From positions 62,001 through 126,000 of the forward strand of contig NZ_WKJJ01000022.1 of assembly GCF_009674485.1 (NCBI RefSeq): a stretch of 64,000 bases of DNA, given 5' to 3'. Of this stretch, positions 36,201 to 43,688 are shown one piece after another. The notes under the pieces were generated by a model. That model did not search any database and was not told the origin of the DNA. It was given only the letters and a program-made list of their open reading frames with translations. How positions within the stretch are numbered: position 1 is the first letter of the stretch; each line of letters opens with the position of its first letter. Origin of the DNA: Pseudoduganella rivuli. GTDB lineage: Bacteria; Pseudomonadota; Gammaproteobacteria; Burkholderiales; Burkholderiaceae_D. The translations under genes and the position numbers were made by a program.

Positions 36201-36812
36201 GGGATAGCGGGCCGCGCTGGCGGCGAACTGGGCGAACAGCGAACCTTGCGGCGCATCCGGCAGCGCGGGCTGGTTGGAACGGTGGCGGAAGGCCAGGCTT
36301 TCCAGCAGGGCCAGCGACGTGGCCTGCGCCGCCACGGCGCGCTGCGCCGGTTTCGGCCACGCGCCGTTGTGCCGCGCCGCGTAATTCACGGCTTCGACCA
36401 GCAGGCCGAGCGCCAGTTCCGCGACGGCGGCGGCAACGTCTGCGCCGCTGGAGAGCGTATTGAAGTCGAAGTCGCCGCCGCACAGCGTTTGCGCATTGCC
36501 CGGCGGTCCCATGGTCCAGGCCAGCTCGCCGCAGTATCCGTCAACAGAGTGCGTGGCCATGCCGAACCGGATTGCCATGGGCCCAGCGGTGTGCGTGGCT
36601 GCGGCAGCGTCGTGTGCGGCCAGCGGGAAGACCGCGTCCAGCGCCGGTGCGAGGCGTGGCGCTGCGGGGATGCCCAGGCTGGAGGCAATTTCAAGGAATT
36701 GCTCGCCGCTGCCGGGCAATGTCAGGACGTCATGTCCCAGTTCGAACAGGGCAACCATGACCTTGATTGCCAATCCATCCGTCCCGGAAATGCCGAAAGT
36801 AAGAGATTTCAT
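33294..36812 (-). CDS. One-module nonribosomal peptide synthetase: adenylation, carrier, thioester reductase
   Basis: A 1,172-aa enzyme, close to HamD/MgoA/PvfC in layout. Residues 1-195 are an N-terminal region of unclear fold (starts KSLTFGISGTDGLAIKVM). The adenylation domain follows (A3 IYTSGSTGRPKGAML, A5 NIYGPTEC, A7 YRTGD, A8 IRGFRVELGEIE, A10 NGKIDRR), then a carrier domain with Ser730 (DLGGHSLL) and a reductase domain (LLTGANGFLGVFLL, YNLTKWVSEH) that frees the product as an aldehyde or alcohol. The pocket residues aligned to GrsA read D-A-L-F-V-G-I-V-L, hydrophobic, suggesting an aliphatic amino acid. There is no condensation domain. Confidence 0.9.
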   Translation of the reverse strand: MKSLTFGISGTDGLAIKVMVALFELGHDVLTLPGSGEQFLEIASSLGIPAAPRLAPALDAVFPLAAHDAAAATHTAGPMAIRFGMATHSVDGYCGELAWTMGPPGNAQTLCGGDFDFNTLSSGADVAAAVAELALGLLVEAVNYAARHNGAWPKPAQRAVAAQATSLALLESLAFRHRSNQPALPDAPQGSLFAQFAASAARYPGHTALVAPDGTLTYDDLFHYAAAIAVDLERQGLAPHGDGDVVIGVAMPKSTRLYATILAILGMGAAYVPLDPAYPLARLTAIAEDAGLQLVLTDASHAATFEQIGLRTVQVPSFQHGQCRTRSVPPAWALGEARYQPHRLATLIYTSGSTGRPKGAMLEQRNLTAFCHWYRHYVSLAPTSRALQFSTISFDASILDMLPVLLAGGCLVAPSEQQRHDFGALDQLVRSQAITHAFLPPALLASLPDYAWPTLEHLVTGGDVCDPDTIERWRGGRQFHNIYGPTECTVLATTSNFAIDSDNKNIGVPIAGAHVYVLDDNQKPVKSGEPGELFIGGAGVGRGYYGQPAMTAERFLDDPMAPGSKMYRTGDIVKRRADGGLQFIGRRDCQVKIRGFRVELGEIENTLLACGMYKHCAVVVDERKRILAFVARPTTATSGVAELKAALRQRLPDYMVPSHVIAVPSLPATDNGKIDRRALLSMPIPATHSAAGEVLNETESRLRSIWATVLSLNETEIGKSDSFFDLGGHSLLVSRMLLAIKKAWAVSTPLARFMEQPTIASLALLLTDDTIRKGDRISGQVYADMVLPETVRPLPGAQPALRAPRAVLLTGANGFLGVFLLQQILQQTDAIVYCLVRAATVEQGSSKLDAALAANGLPGLAGHARIRIVTGDLEQADLGLAPHQFTDLAARIDAIYHNGASVNHVYDYRHLAAANVHATLALLRLATTGKNKAMHYVSTLSAASNVDAAGRIVEDGPSRTPPAFVNNGYNLTKWVSEHLVWQAIGRGVAGTIIRPGNISGHTQSGLCQPDQNRIMLLIKGSIQLGCAPAWESGFDLCPVDFLAEAAVRCTLAQPPATPVLHFHNPKPLRWVDYLRHWQERGYALELVAPDEWRRRIVDVDESNALYNVLSFYLDDDNEDIGDMSHIDHARTAAALAQVGMAFPDKDAALIEANMRYLLECGFMPALPAEALD

Positions 36813-36822
36813 GGGGCGCCTG

Positions 36823-37746
36823 TCAAATAAACACGTCAAGGCTGCGGCGCGTGGGCCCGTGGTCCAGCAAGCCGCTGGCCTTGAAGAAGTTGAATATGTT
36901 GACCATCATCGGGTGCTGTTTGGTGATCGGGTACGAACTCACCATGTCCGCCATCACATCGCGCCGGGAGCTTTCGGGCATGGCAATGGCCATCACCAGC
37001 CGCCGGTCGAATTCCGCCTGGATGTCATTGGTCAGATATTGCTGCAGGAAATATGGCAGTGCCGCGCCGATTGCCAGACGGGTAGCTTCATCGATATTCG
37101 ACCAGTATATTTTGACGAGCTTGATCCAAAATGACGAATGCCGGCCTTCATCAGCCAAATGGTCCGCCATCATGCCTTTGACGGAGCGCTTGATGGTGAG
37201 ATTGCGGGAAAATGCCGCAACGTCGGCAGTAATGGTATTTTCCGAGATGGCTACCGCCAGCAACTCCATGCCATCGCGGTATTTTTCTTCCAGGGTCGCC
37301 AGGGTACGGGGAATGGCGCGCGACAATTCGATTTCCGCCGGCATGACGATAGGGGAAATGCCGGTTTGGGTCTGTACCTGGTTTAAATAATCCATTGCCA
37401 CATACGCGTGATAATCTTCATCGATGACCACGGACATGGCGTCATAGCGGCAGGCAAAGGGGAAATCAAATAAAAATAAACCCTTGGCGATGCTGCGCGC
37501 CGTGCGATTGACAATTTCCGTCTCAAATATAATGATGTCGTTGATATATTTGTACAGGCTTTGAATCAGGATGTATTTCTCCACCTCGCTGCCCAGTTCA
37601 ACAATCAATGGGTGAAGGCATAAGGGCTGGCGCTCAATGGGGTAATATTGGAGGGCATCATCCTCAATCTGGCGCCGCGGCCGCGACCTTATTGTCGCGC
37701 GCGATTCCCAGATCGGTGAATGGCTCTCATATTGATGTTGTATCAT
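36823..37746 (-). CDS. AurF-type diiron N-oxygenase
   Basis: A 307-aa diiron oxygenase of the p-aminobenzoate N-oxygenase family. The seven ligands of AurF have counterparts at equal spacing: Glu75, Glu110 and His113 (DEDYH), Glu169 (ISENT), and His196, Glu200 and His203 (HLADEGRH). It should oxidise an amine to a hydroxylamine or beyond; in the related clusters it acts on the amino acid held by the synthetase. It lies 10 bp upstream of the synthetase gene. Confidence 0.88.
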   Translation of the reverse strand: MIQHQYESHSPIWESRATIRSRPRRQIEDDALQYYPIERQPLCLHPLIVELGSEVEKYILIQSLYKYINDIIIFETEIVNRTARSIAKGLFLFDFPFACRYDAMSVVIDEDYHAYVAMDYLNQVQTQTGISPIVMPAEIELSRAIPRTLATLEEKYRDGMELLAVAISENTITADVAAFSRNLTIKRSVKGMMADHLADEGRHSSFWIKLVKIYWSNIDEATRLAIGAALPYFLQQYLTNDIQAEFDRRLVMAIAMPESSRRDVMADMVSSYPITKQHPMMVNIFNFFKASGLLDHGPTRRSLDVFI

Positions 37747-37761
37747 TATGGGTATGTCCGG

Positions 37762-38118
37762 TCAGGCTGGATAGGAGTGGATTTCAAGTAACAGGCAACC
37801 GTCCGTGCTGGAAAAAGGGCCGTGGTAAGTGCCGGCCGGACGGACAAAATAGGCGCCTTGCTGATACTGTTTTATTTCTTGCAGTAAGTTTTTATCAAGC
37901 AGGTTTTGATCGCCTTCGACCAGATAGACTTCTTCGTCGTAGTCGTGAATAAAGGGAACCTTGGTGGCGGCGCCCGGCGCAAACCGCACGAAGCGGGTGC
38001 GCATGCCGGTTTTGCGCTCCTGATCCAGCGTATCGGCCACAATGAACTGGTCAATGCCGGGATCGAATCCGGCTGGCCGGTGCCATTCCGCCTGCTCGAT
38101 GCGATGAATGATTTCCAT
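37762..38118 (-). CDS. Cupin-domain protein
   Basis: A 113-aa single cupin. Metal ligands are likely His58, Glu62 or Glu63 (HDYDEEVYLVEGD) and His99 (GTYHGPF). The start at 38118 follows GAGGGGAA. Its place between the DUF3050 and AurF genes matches the cupin of the Burkholderia ham cluster; mgo and pvf lack it. Role unknown; possibly an isomerase or oxygenase step. Confidence 0.8.
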   Translation of the reverse strand: MEIIHRIEQAEWHRPAGFDPGIDQFIVADTLDQERKTGMRTRFVRFAPGAATKVPFIHDYDEEVYLVEGDQNLLDKNLLQEIKQYQQGAYFVRPAGTYHGPFSSTDGCLLLEIHSYPA

Positions 38119-38128
38119 GGCGTTCCCC

Positions 38129-38914
38129 TCAATCGGCAGCGTATGCAGCCTGGACCTGCTCCATCTGCTGCAGCAGTCCGTCCCATAGCGCCTGGCGCTG
38201 TTCGATTGCGGCAATGCCGGAAGAGAGCACGGCTTCCAGTTTCGACTGGTCGCCATGGCAGAGCTGTCCAATGATTTTTTCCGCAGCGGGGCCATGGTCG
38301 CCGGAATCCACTTCGATATGGCGCTCCAGGTAAAACACCAGCGTGGCAACCTCTTTGTCAGCGATCTGCCATTGGCTCAACAGCGTGCGGAACATGTCCG
38401 GAATGACGTTTTCACGGCCATAAAAGAAATTGCCGAGCACATCGTGCACTTTCCCCTTCAAACACGCATCCATGGTGGCCGTCACGAATTGCTCGACAGG
38501 CTTGGGCGCTTTGACGCTGGCCAGCGCACTGGCGACAGGAATACCTGCGCGAATCAGGGAAACAAAGGTTTCAATTTGATCAGTCGATGCGCCAACTTCA
38601 CGCATGGCGCTGATGTATAAGTCAAAATGGCTGACGGCGCCCTGTGGCGTTTCATCGGATTCTTCACCGAGAACAATTTCATTAATCAGGCGGGCCGCCA
38701 GCGGATTTTCAGGCGGTACCCATGGCAGGGTCGTGACGGTCAAGTCATTTTGCAGGCGTTTGACAAGCGACATAAAATCCCAGACCGCGAAGACATGCCA
38801 CTCCATAAATAGGCGTAAATCATCGATGCTGCGCACTGCGCTGAATACCGGGTGCTGGGTCAGTGTGTTGTGTTTTTTGGTTAGCGTGCTGCGTAATGCC
38901 GTAACTTTACTCAT
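38129..38914 (-). CDS. DUF3050 heme-oxygenase-like protein
   Basis: A 261-aa all-helical protein of the heme-oxygenase-like diiron (HDO) type. Likely metal residues include Glu38/His40 (MEWHVFAVWDF) and the core motif His199-x3-Asp203-x3-His207 (ERHIEVDSGDHGP). It is the first gene of the biosynthetic operon and the counterpart of MgoB/PvfA. It probably performs an oxidation after or before the AurF homologue. Gaps to the next three genes are 10-15 bp, so one transcript is likely. Confidence 0.82.
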   Translation of the reverse strand: MSKVTALRSTLTKKHNTLTQHPVFSAVRSIDDLRLFMEWHVFAVWDFMSLVKRLQNDLTVTTLPWVPPENPLAARLINEIVLGEESDETPQGAVSHFDLYISAMREVGASTDQIETFVSLIRAGIPVASALASVKAPKPVEQFVTATMDACLKGKVHDVLGNFFYGRENVIPDMFRTLLSQWQIADKEVATLVFYLERHIEVDSGDHGPAAEKIIGQLCHGDQSKLEAVLSSGIAAIEQRQALWDGLLQQMEQVQAAYAAD

Positions 38915-38953
38915 GTGTGATCTCGGTGTCAGTGAATGGGAGGAGTCCGGTAA

Positions 38954-38992
38954 TAAACCGGGAAAAGATGGCTTACATATTTTCCCGGTTTA
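38954..38992 (-). promoter_or_regulatory. 13-bp inverted repeat ahead of the biosynthetic operon
   Basis: TAAACCGGGAAAA (38954-38966) and its exact complement (38980-38992) flank 13 bases, 40 bp before the DUF3050 start. It could be an operator for operon control. Its A-and-T-flanked GC core would also fit a terminator for dctD read-through. Confidence 0.5.
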
Positions 38993-39145
38993 ATCGCCAC
39001 ACCAGAATAGTGTCCCGGCGGCGCAGGCGAAATCATGCCGGAATGGCGGAGGGGATGAAATGCGAAAAGGTGACAAATAACTTCTTTAATGTGCCAAATC
39101 AGCCGGTTGCATGCCGAATATGCTTAAAGAAATTAATGAAGGGAA

Positions 39146-39172
39146 ATATTATCTCCCGCAAGGAGATAATAT
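39146..39172 (-). terminator. 11-bp inverted repeat downstream of dctD
   Basis: ATATTATCTCC (39146-39156) and its exact complement (39162-39172) enclose five bases, 68 bp past the dctD stop. It may be the dctD terminator (TTTCCC follows) or a regulator site. Confidence 0.45.
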
Positions 39173-39239
39173 GCAGCGCGGAAAGGAGGAATGGCGCGCG
39201 CGGCATCCGGTGGACGCCACGCGGTGGAGGCAGCGGGTT

Positions 39240-40580
39240 TTAGCGGTAATCGTCGGCGGCCAGGCCGTACTTTTGCATCTTGTGATACAGCGTCTGTTTC
39301 GGCACCGACAGCGCCGTGCACGCATCGGCCACGCTGCCGCCCGCGTTGCGCAATTCCAGTTCGATCAGCGCGCGTTCGAATGCCGCCACCTGGTCGGCCA
39401 GCGGCGCCGGTTCGGCAATCGCGCCGGTGGGGCCTGCGCCCATTCCCAGCGCGAAGCGGTCGGCCGCGTTGCGCAGTTCGCGCACATTGCCCGGCCAGTG
39501 GTGCGCCATCAGCGCCTGCATGTGGGCGGCCGGGACCGGCGGCATGTCGCGGTTGTAGCGCGAACACGCATCCATCAGGAAGTGCTGGAACAGCAGCGGG
39601 ATATCTTCGCGCCGCTCGCGCAGCGGCGGGATGCGCAGCACGATCAGGTTCAGGCGGTAATACAGGTCGCTGCGGAATTTGCCCTGGTCGGAAAACTCTT
39701 TCAAATCCACTTTCGATGCGGCCACCACGCGCACATTGACCGGCACCGGCGAGTTCGATCCCAGGCGCTCGATATAGCGTTCCTGCAGCACGCGCAGCAA
39801 TTTCACCTGCAAGGTCAGCGGCAAGCTTTCGATTTCGTCGAGGAACAGGGTGCCGCCATCGGCATGTTCGATCTTGCCCACCTGGCGCTTGGCGGCGCCC
39901 GTGAACGAACCCGCTTCGTGGCCGAACAATTCGCTTTCAAAGATGGTTTCCGGCACGGCGCCGCAATTGATCGCCACGTACGGGCTGGCGGCGCGCTGGC
40001 TGAACTGGTGCAGGCAGCGCGCCACCAGTTCCTTGCCGGTGCCGGTTTCGCCGTAAATCAGCACGTCGGCCGGCTGGCTGGCCACGCTGTCGATCAGGCG
40101 GCGCAATTCCGCCATGGCCGGCGCATTGCCCAGCAGGGTGGCGGCAATGCCCTGGTTGGCGGTCAGCCGCTGGCGCAGGTTGTGCACTTCCAGTTGCAGC
40201 GCGCGCTTGTCGGCCGCGCGCCGCACCACGTCGGCCAGTTGTTCGGACGAATAGGGCTTTTCTATGAAATCGTAGGCGCCGTCGTGCATGGCCTGCACGG
40301 CCATTGCGATATCGCCGTGGCCCGTGACGACGATGACGGGCATGTCGGGATCGATCTTGCGCGCGGCCAGCAGCAAATCCAGGCCGCTCATGCCGGGCAG
40401 GCGCACGTCCGTGACCAGCACGAACGGGCTGTGCGCTTCCAGTTGCGCCAGCGCTTTTTCCGCCTCGACGAATTCGCGCACGTTAAAGCCCGCCAGGTCC
40501 AGCGCCTGCGCGCTGCCGGCGCGCACGGTCGGGTCGTCTTCGACCAGCAGGATTTCAATGTCGTAAATGCTGTCCATCAT
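39240..40580 (-). CDS. dctD: Sigma-54-dependent response regulator DctD
   Basis: A 446-aa NtrC-type activator: receiver domain with phospho-acceptor Asp58 (VTDVRLPG), AAA+ domain (Walker A GETGTGKE, Walker B GGTLFLDEI) and a Fis-type helix-turn-helix at the end. The sigma-54 contact loop reads GSFTGA, not GAFTGA. It pairs with DctB, 3 bp away, to switch on dctA through the sigma-54 promoter at 45022-45037. Confidence 0.93.
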   Translation of the reverse strand: MMDSIYDIEILLVEDDPTVRAGSAQALDLAGFNVREFVEAEKALAQLEAHSPFVLVTDVRLPGMSGLDLLLAARKIDPDMPVIVVTGHGDIAMAVQAMHDGAYDFIEKPYSSEQLADVVRRAADKRALQLEVHNLRQRLTANQGIAATLLGNAPAMAELRRLIDSVASQPADVLIYGETGTGKELVARCLHQFSQRAASPYVAINCGAVPETIFESELFGHEAGSFTGAAKRQVGKIEHADGGTLFLDEIESLPLTLQVKLLRVLQERYIERLGSNSPVPVNVRVVAASKVDLKEFSDQGKFRSDLYYRLNLIVLRIPPLRERREDIPLLFQHFLMDACSRYNRDMPPVPAAHMQALMAHHWPGNVRELRNAADRFALGMGAGPTGAIAEPAPLADQVAAFERALIELELRNAGGSVADACTALSVPKQTLYHKMQKYGLAADDYR

Positions 40581-40583
40581 GTT

Positions 40584-42509
40584 CTATATCTCCAGCGGCG
40601 CCGTTTTTAATTTGATGACGAAACATGCACCGGCGCCGGTCTGCTCCGCACTTAATGTACCGCCAAAGTCCTGCACGATCTGCGCCGAGATCGCCAGGCC
40701 CAGGCCCAGTCCCTGTCCCTGCGGCTTGGTCGTGTAAAACGGTTCGAACAGCCGGGCGCGCGCTTCTTCCGACAGGCCGGGTCCCGTATCGGCCACCCGG
40801 ATTTCCAGCCATTCGCCGGCAGCGTCGGACAAGCCGGCGCTCAGGCTCAGCACCTTTTCGCCGCAGGACGCCATCGAATCGAGCGCATTGGTCATCAGGT
40901 TCAGTAATACCTGTTCCAGCCGGTTGCTGTCGCACAGTGCGTACAGTTCCGGTTCCGCGATGCGCAGCTGGAACGTCACCTTTTCCAGCGACAGGCGGCG
41001 CTCGATCAGCACCAGCGTGTTGGAGATGGCCGTTTCGATCGATACCGCCACCAGCGCGTCGTTGGATTTGCGGGCGAACGTCTTCAGTTTGCCCGTGATG
41101 GTGCCCATGCGGGCCACGATCTGCGAAATATTTTTCAGGTTGTTGCGGGCGTCGTCGACCCGGCCGCGCTCGAACAGCAGCACGGCATTGTCGGACATGG
41201 TGCGCAACGCCGTCAGCGGCTGGTTCAATTCATGCGTGATGCTGGCCGACATTTGCCCCAGCACGGCCATTTTTCCGGCGTGGAACAATTCGCTTTGCGT
41301 GCGGTGCAATTGCTGTTCCGCCTGGCGCCGCACTTCGATTTCCTCGGACAGGCTTTGCGTGATCTTTTCCAGCCGCGACGTACGCTCCGCCACCATGGCT
41401 TCCAGGCTGTTATAGGCCGACAGCAAGTCTTCGCGCGCCTGCATGCGCTGGCGCAGTGCGCGTCGCCGCTGCCTGAAGAACAGGAACAGCAGCACCAGGA
41501 AGCCGTAGGCGAGGATGGCGAACACCATGCCGATGCGCGAATTGGCGCGCACGGTCGACAGGTCGGACAGGTATATGAAATTCCACTGGCGCGGCGCCAG
41601 CATGCGCGTTTGCGCCAGCATCGGCAGCGCCCGCATATGGTCCGGCGCGCCGGGATCGCGGATCGTCACCACGCGCGTGCCGTCCGCGCGCGGCACATCG
41701 GCATCGAAACGCAGCGGCGGCAGCGCTTCCTGGTGATATTGGCGCGTCTGTTCCAGGTGCGCGCGCACGGCGGCGGGCAGGGGGCCCAGGGTACGGTAGC
41801 GCCATGCGGGAGCGGAACTGAGGAAGATCACGCCATTGCTGTCGGCCAGCATGACTTTGTCCAGGGTGCCGGTGTTCCAGCTTTTTTCCAGCTCGCTGAT
41901 GTTGACCTTGACGGTCGCCACGCCCAGCATCTTGCCGTCGCGGTAAATGCCCTGCGCGAAAAAGTAGCCCGCTTCGCGGTTGGTGGTGCCGACGCCGTAG
42001 AAGCGTCCCGAGCGACCGCGCAACGCATCCTGCAAATACGGGCGGAACGCGACATAGTCGCCGACAAAACTGTCTTTCTGGCGCCAGTTGCTGGCCGCCT
42101 GCGTGCGGCCTTGCAGGTTGACGATATAAATCGTGCTGGTGCCGGCCTGGCGGTTCAGGCGTTCCAGGTAATCGTTGACGGTGTGGCGCAAGGCCGGATC
42201 GTCCTGGTGCTGCAGCAGCGCCACCACGTCCTTGTCCAGTTCCAGCATGCGCGGCAGGAATTCGTATTTGTCGAGCAGGTTTTCCAGGCTGGCCGCATAG
42301 GTTTCCAGCCGGCGCGCACCTGCCGTGCGCACCCGCTCCGTGTTGAGTTCTTCCAGCCACCAGTAGGCCAGCCAGGCCAGCGCGGCGCCCACCAGCGCCA
42401 CCACGCACCATGCCAGCGCGCCGCGCCAGCGGCGGCGGGGCGTGCGCGCGGCCGATACGCCCGGCGCAAGCGCCGACGGAAGCGTGGTGGTGTCGTGCAA
42501 TGGTGGCAT
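40584..42509 (-). CDS. dctB: C4-dicarboxylate sensor histidine kinase DctB
   Basis: A 641-aa membrane kinase: helix 1 (about residues 31-52), a long periplasmic double-Cache-like sensor, helix 2 near residues 330-350, a coiled-coil linker (EAMVAERTSRLEKITQSL), then HisKA with the phospho-His in SITHELNQPL and an ATPase domain (DTGPGLSEEARARLFEPF, GLGLGLAI). It senses external C4-dicarboxylates and phosphorylates DctD. Confidence 0.92.
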   Translation of the reverse strand: MPPLHDTTTLPSALAPGVSAARTPRRRWRGALAWCVVALVGAALAWLAYWWLEELNTERVRTAGARRLETYAASLENLLDKYEFLPRMLELDKDVVALLQHQDDPALRHTVNDYLERLNRQAGTSTIYIVNLQGRTQAASNWRQKDSFVGDYVAFRPYLQDALRGRSGRFYGVGTTNREAGYFFAQGIYRDGKMLGVATVKVNISELEKSWNTGTLDKVMLADSNGVIFLSSAPAWRYRTLGPLPAAVRAHLEQTRQYHQEALPPLRFDADVPRADGTRVVTIRDPGAPDHMRALPMLAQTRMLAPRQWNFIYLSDLSTVRANSRIGMVFAILAYGFLVLLFLFFRQRRRALRQRMQAREDLLSAYNSLEAMVAERTSRLEKITQSLSEEIEVRRQAEQQLHRTQSELFHAGKMAVLGQMSASITHELNQPLTALRTMSDNAVLLFERGRVDDARNNLKNISQIVARMGTITGKLKTFARKSNDALVAVSIETAISNTLVLIERRLSLEKVTFQLRIAEPELYALCDSNRLEQVLLNLMTNALDSMASCGEKVLSLSAGLSDAAGEWLEIRVADTGPGLSEEARARLFEPFYTTKPQGQGLGLGLAISAQIVQDFGGTLSAEQTGAGACFVIKLKTAPLEI

Positions 42510-42536
42510 CGAATGACTATAGCAAAGATGTGGGAA

Positions 42537-42567
42537 GCGGCCACTCCGTAATGTCCGCAGTGGCCGC
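42537..42567 (-). terminator. Hairpin between porin and dctB
   Basis: GCGGCCACT and its complement with a 13-base loop, 37 bp past the porin stop. No T-run. It probably limits read-through from dctA-porin into dctB. Confidence 0.45.
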
Positions 42568-42603
42568 CTCCGAAGGTTACCCCGTTATTCCGCGCAAGGC
42601 GAA

Positions 42604-43599
42604 TTAAAACAGGTGGCGTATGCCCAGGTTGAACGCGGTCGGGGTGTGGCCATCGTCGGTGGCGTTGCCGACCTTGAAGCTCGCGCCATTTTCATTGTTG
42701 ATATGGCCATACGCCGTGTACAGGTCGGTGCGCTTGGACAGCGCATACATGTACGCGACGCCGAACTGGCGCGCATCCTGATTGGCCTTGCTGCGGTCGT
42801 TGTGCTGCAGCACGGAACCCAGCACGCGGTGCGGGCCGAATGCCGCGGACAGGCCGGCCAGGATGTCGCTGCTGTCCGCACCGCCGACGGCGCGGTTTTG
42901 CGCGTAGGCCAGGTGGCCCGTGTAGGCGCCGACCGTGTAGCGCACGGTGGCCAGCGAATTGCGCGTATGGTCGGGCAGCACGGCTTCCTCGCGGCGGTGG
43001 TGCGCCAGTACGACGGCCAGCGGACCTTGCACGTAGTTGGCCGCCACGCTCAGCGAACGCTTGCGGGTGCTGTCGGCCGCCACTTCGCCGGCACCGTAGG
43101 TGGCGTCCAGCGCCCAGCCGGCATAGCGGTAGGACGAGAAGCTGACGGAGTTGTCGATGCGGCGCGGCGCGGCCATGATGTTGGGCGCCTGGCCTGCCAG
43201 GCCGTCCTCGAACGGATCGGCCACGTCACGCAGGGCCTTGTAATACGCGGAGTACTGGCGGCCGATGCTGACCGTTCCCCAGTTGCCCGACAGGCCGACG
43301 AACGACTGGCGGCCGAACGTCAGGCCGCCCTGGCCGGACGCGCCGGTGTCGATGCCGACACCGCCCTCGATGACGAACATGGCCTTCAGGCCGCTGCCCA
43401 GGTCTTCGGTGCCCTTGAAACCGATGCGCGAGCCGGAATTGAGGCCACTGCTGACATAGGTGTTGGTCCCGCCAGGGCCGCCGCGCTCGACGACGATGCC
43501 CGCGTCAGCGACGCCATAGACTTTGATGCCCGATTCCGCCTGGACGGCTCCGCAGCCCAGCGACAGGAAAACGGCGAGGGCGGTTGCGGTGTGTTTCAT
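42604..43599 (-). CDS. Outer-membrane porin (OmpC-like)
   Basis: A 331-aa betaproteobacterial porin: signal peptide (ALAVFLSLGCGAVQA), the first strand IKVYGVADAGIVV, SRIGFKGTEDLGSGLKA, and the C-terminal FNLGIRHLF ending in Phe as needed for Bam insertion. Between dctA and dctB, it is probably the outer-membrane route for dicarboxylates. GGAG precedes the start. Confidence 0.9.
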   Translation of the reverse strand: MKHTATALAVFLSLGCGAVQAESGIKVYGVADAGIVVERGGPGGTNTYVSSGLNSGSRIGFKGTEDLGSGLKAMFVIEGGVGIDTGASGQGGLTFGRQSFVGLSGNWGTVSIGRQYSAYYKALRDVADPFEDGLAGQAPNIMAAPRRIDNSVSFSSYRYAGWALDATYGAGEVAADSTRKRSLSVAANYVQGPLAVVLAHHRREEAVLPDHTRNSLATVRYTVGAYTGHLAYAQNRAVGGADSSDILAGLSAAFGPHRVLGSVLQHNDRSKANQDARQFGVAYMYALSKRTDLYTAYGHINNENGASFKVGNATDDGHTPTAFNLGIRHLF

Positions 43600-43688
43600 G
43601 GTGACTCCTTTTGTATAGGTATAGGTGGTGTTCTGTGTGTTCTACCGGCCCGGCGTCCGGCCATGCCGGAGCGCGGGCCGTTGCGGCA

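Larger units (their letters stand above)
38915..39239. other. Intergenic region between dctD and the biosynthetic operon
   Basis: 325 bp, AT-richer than its surroundings and without a credible gene. It holds two long perfect dyads (38954-38992 and 39146-39172) and presumably the operon promoter. Confidence 0.6.

Noticed and set aside
33261..36830. A 1,189-codon open frame opposite the synthetase gene
   Set aside because: The synthetase has all core motifs on the other strand; this frame shows only low-complexity Arg/Gly/Gln sequence and is a GC-rich shadow.
39111..39239. The start of a 499-codon frame opposite dctD that begins in the intergenic dyad region
   Set aside because: Most of it is the mirror of dctD; the unique part is too short and lacks any signal.
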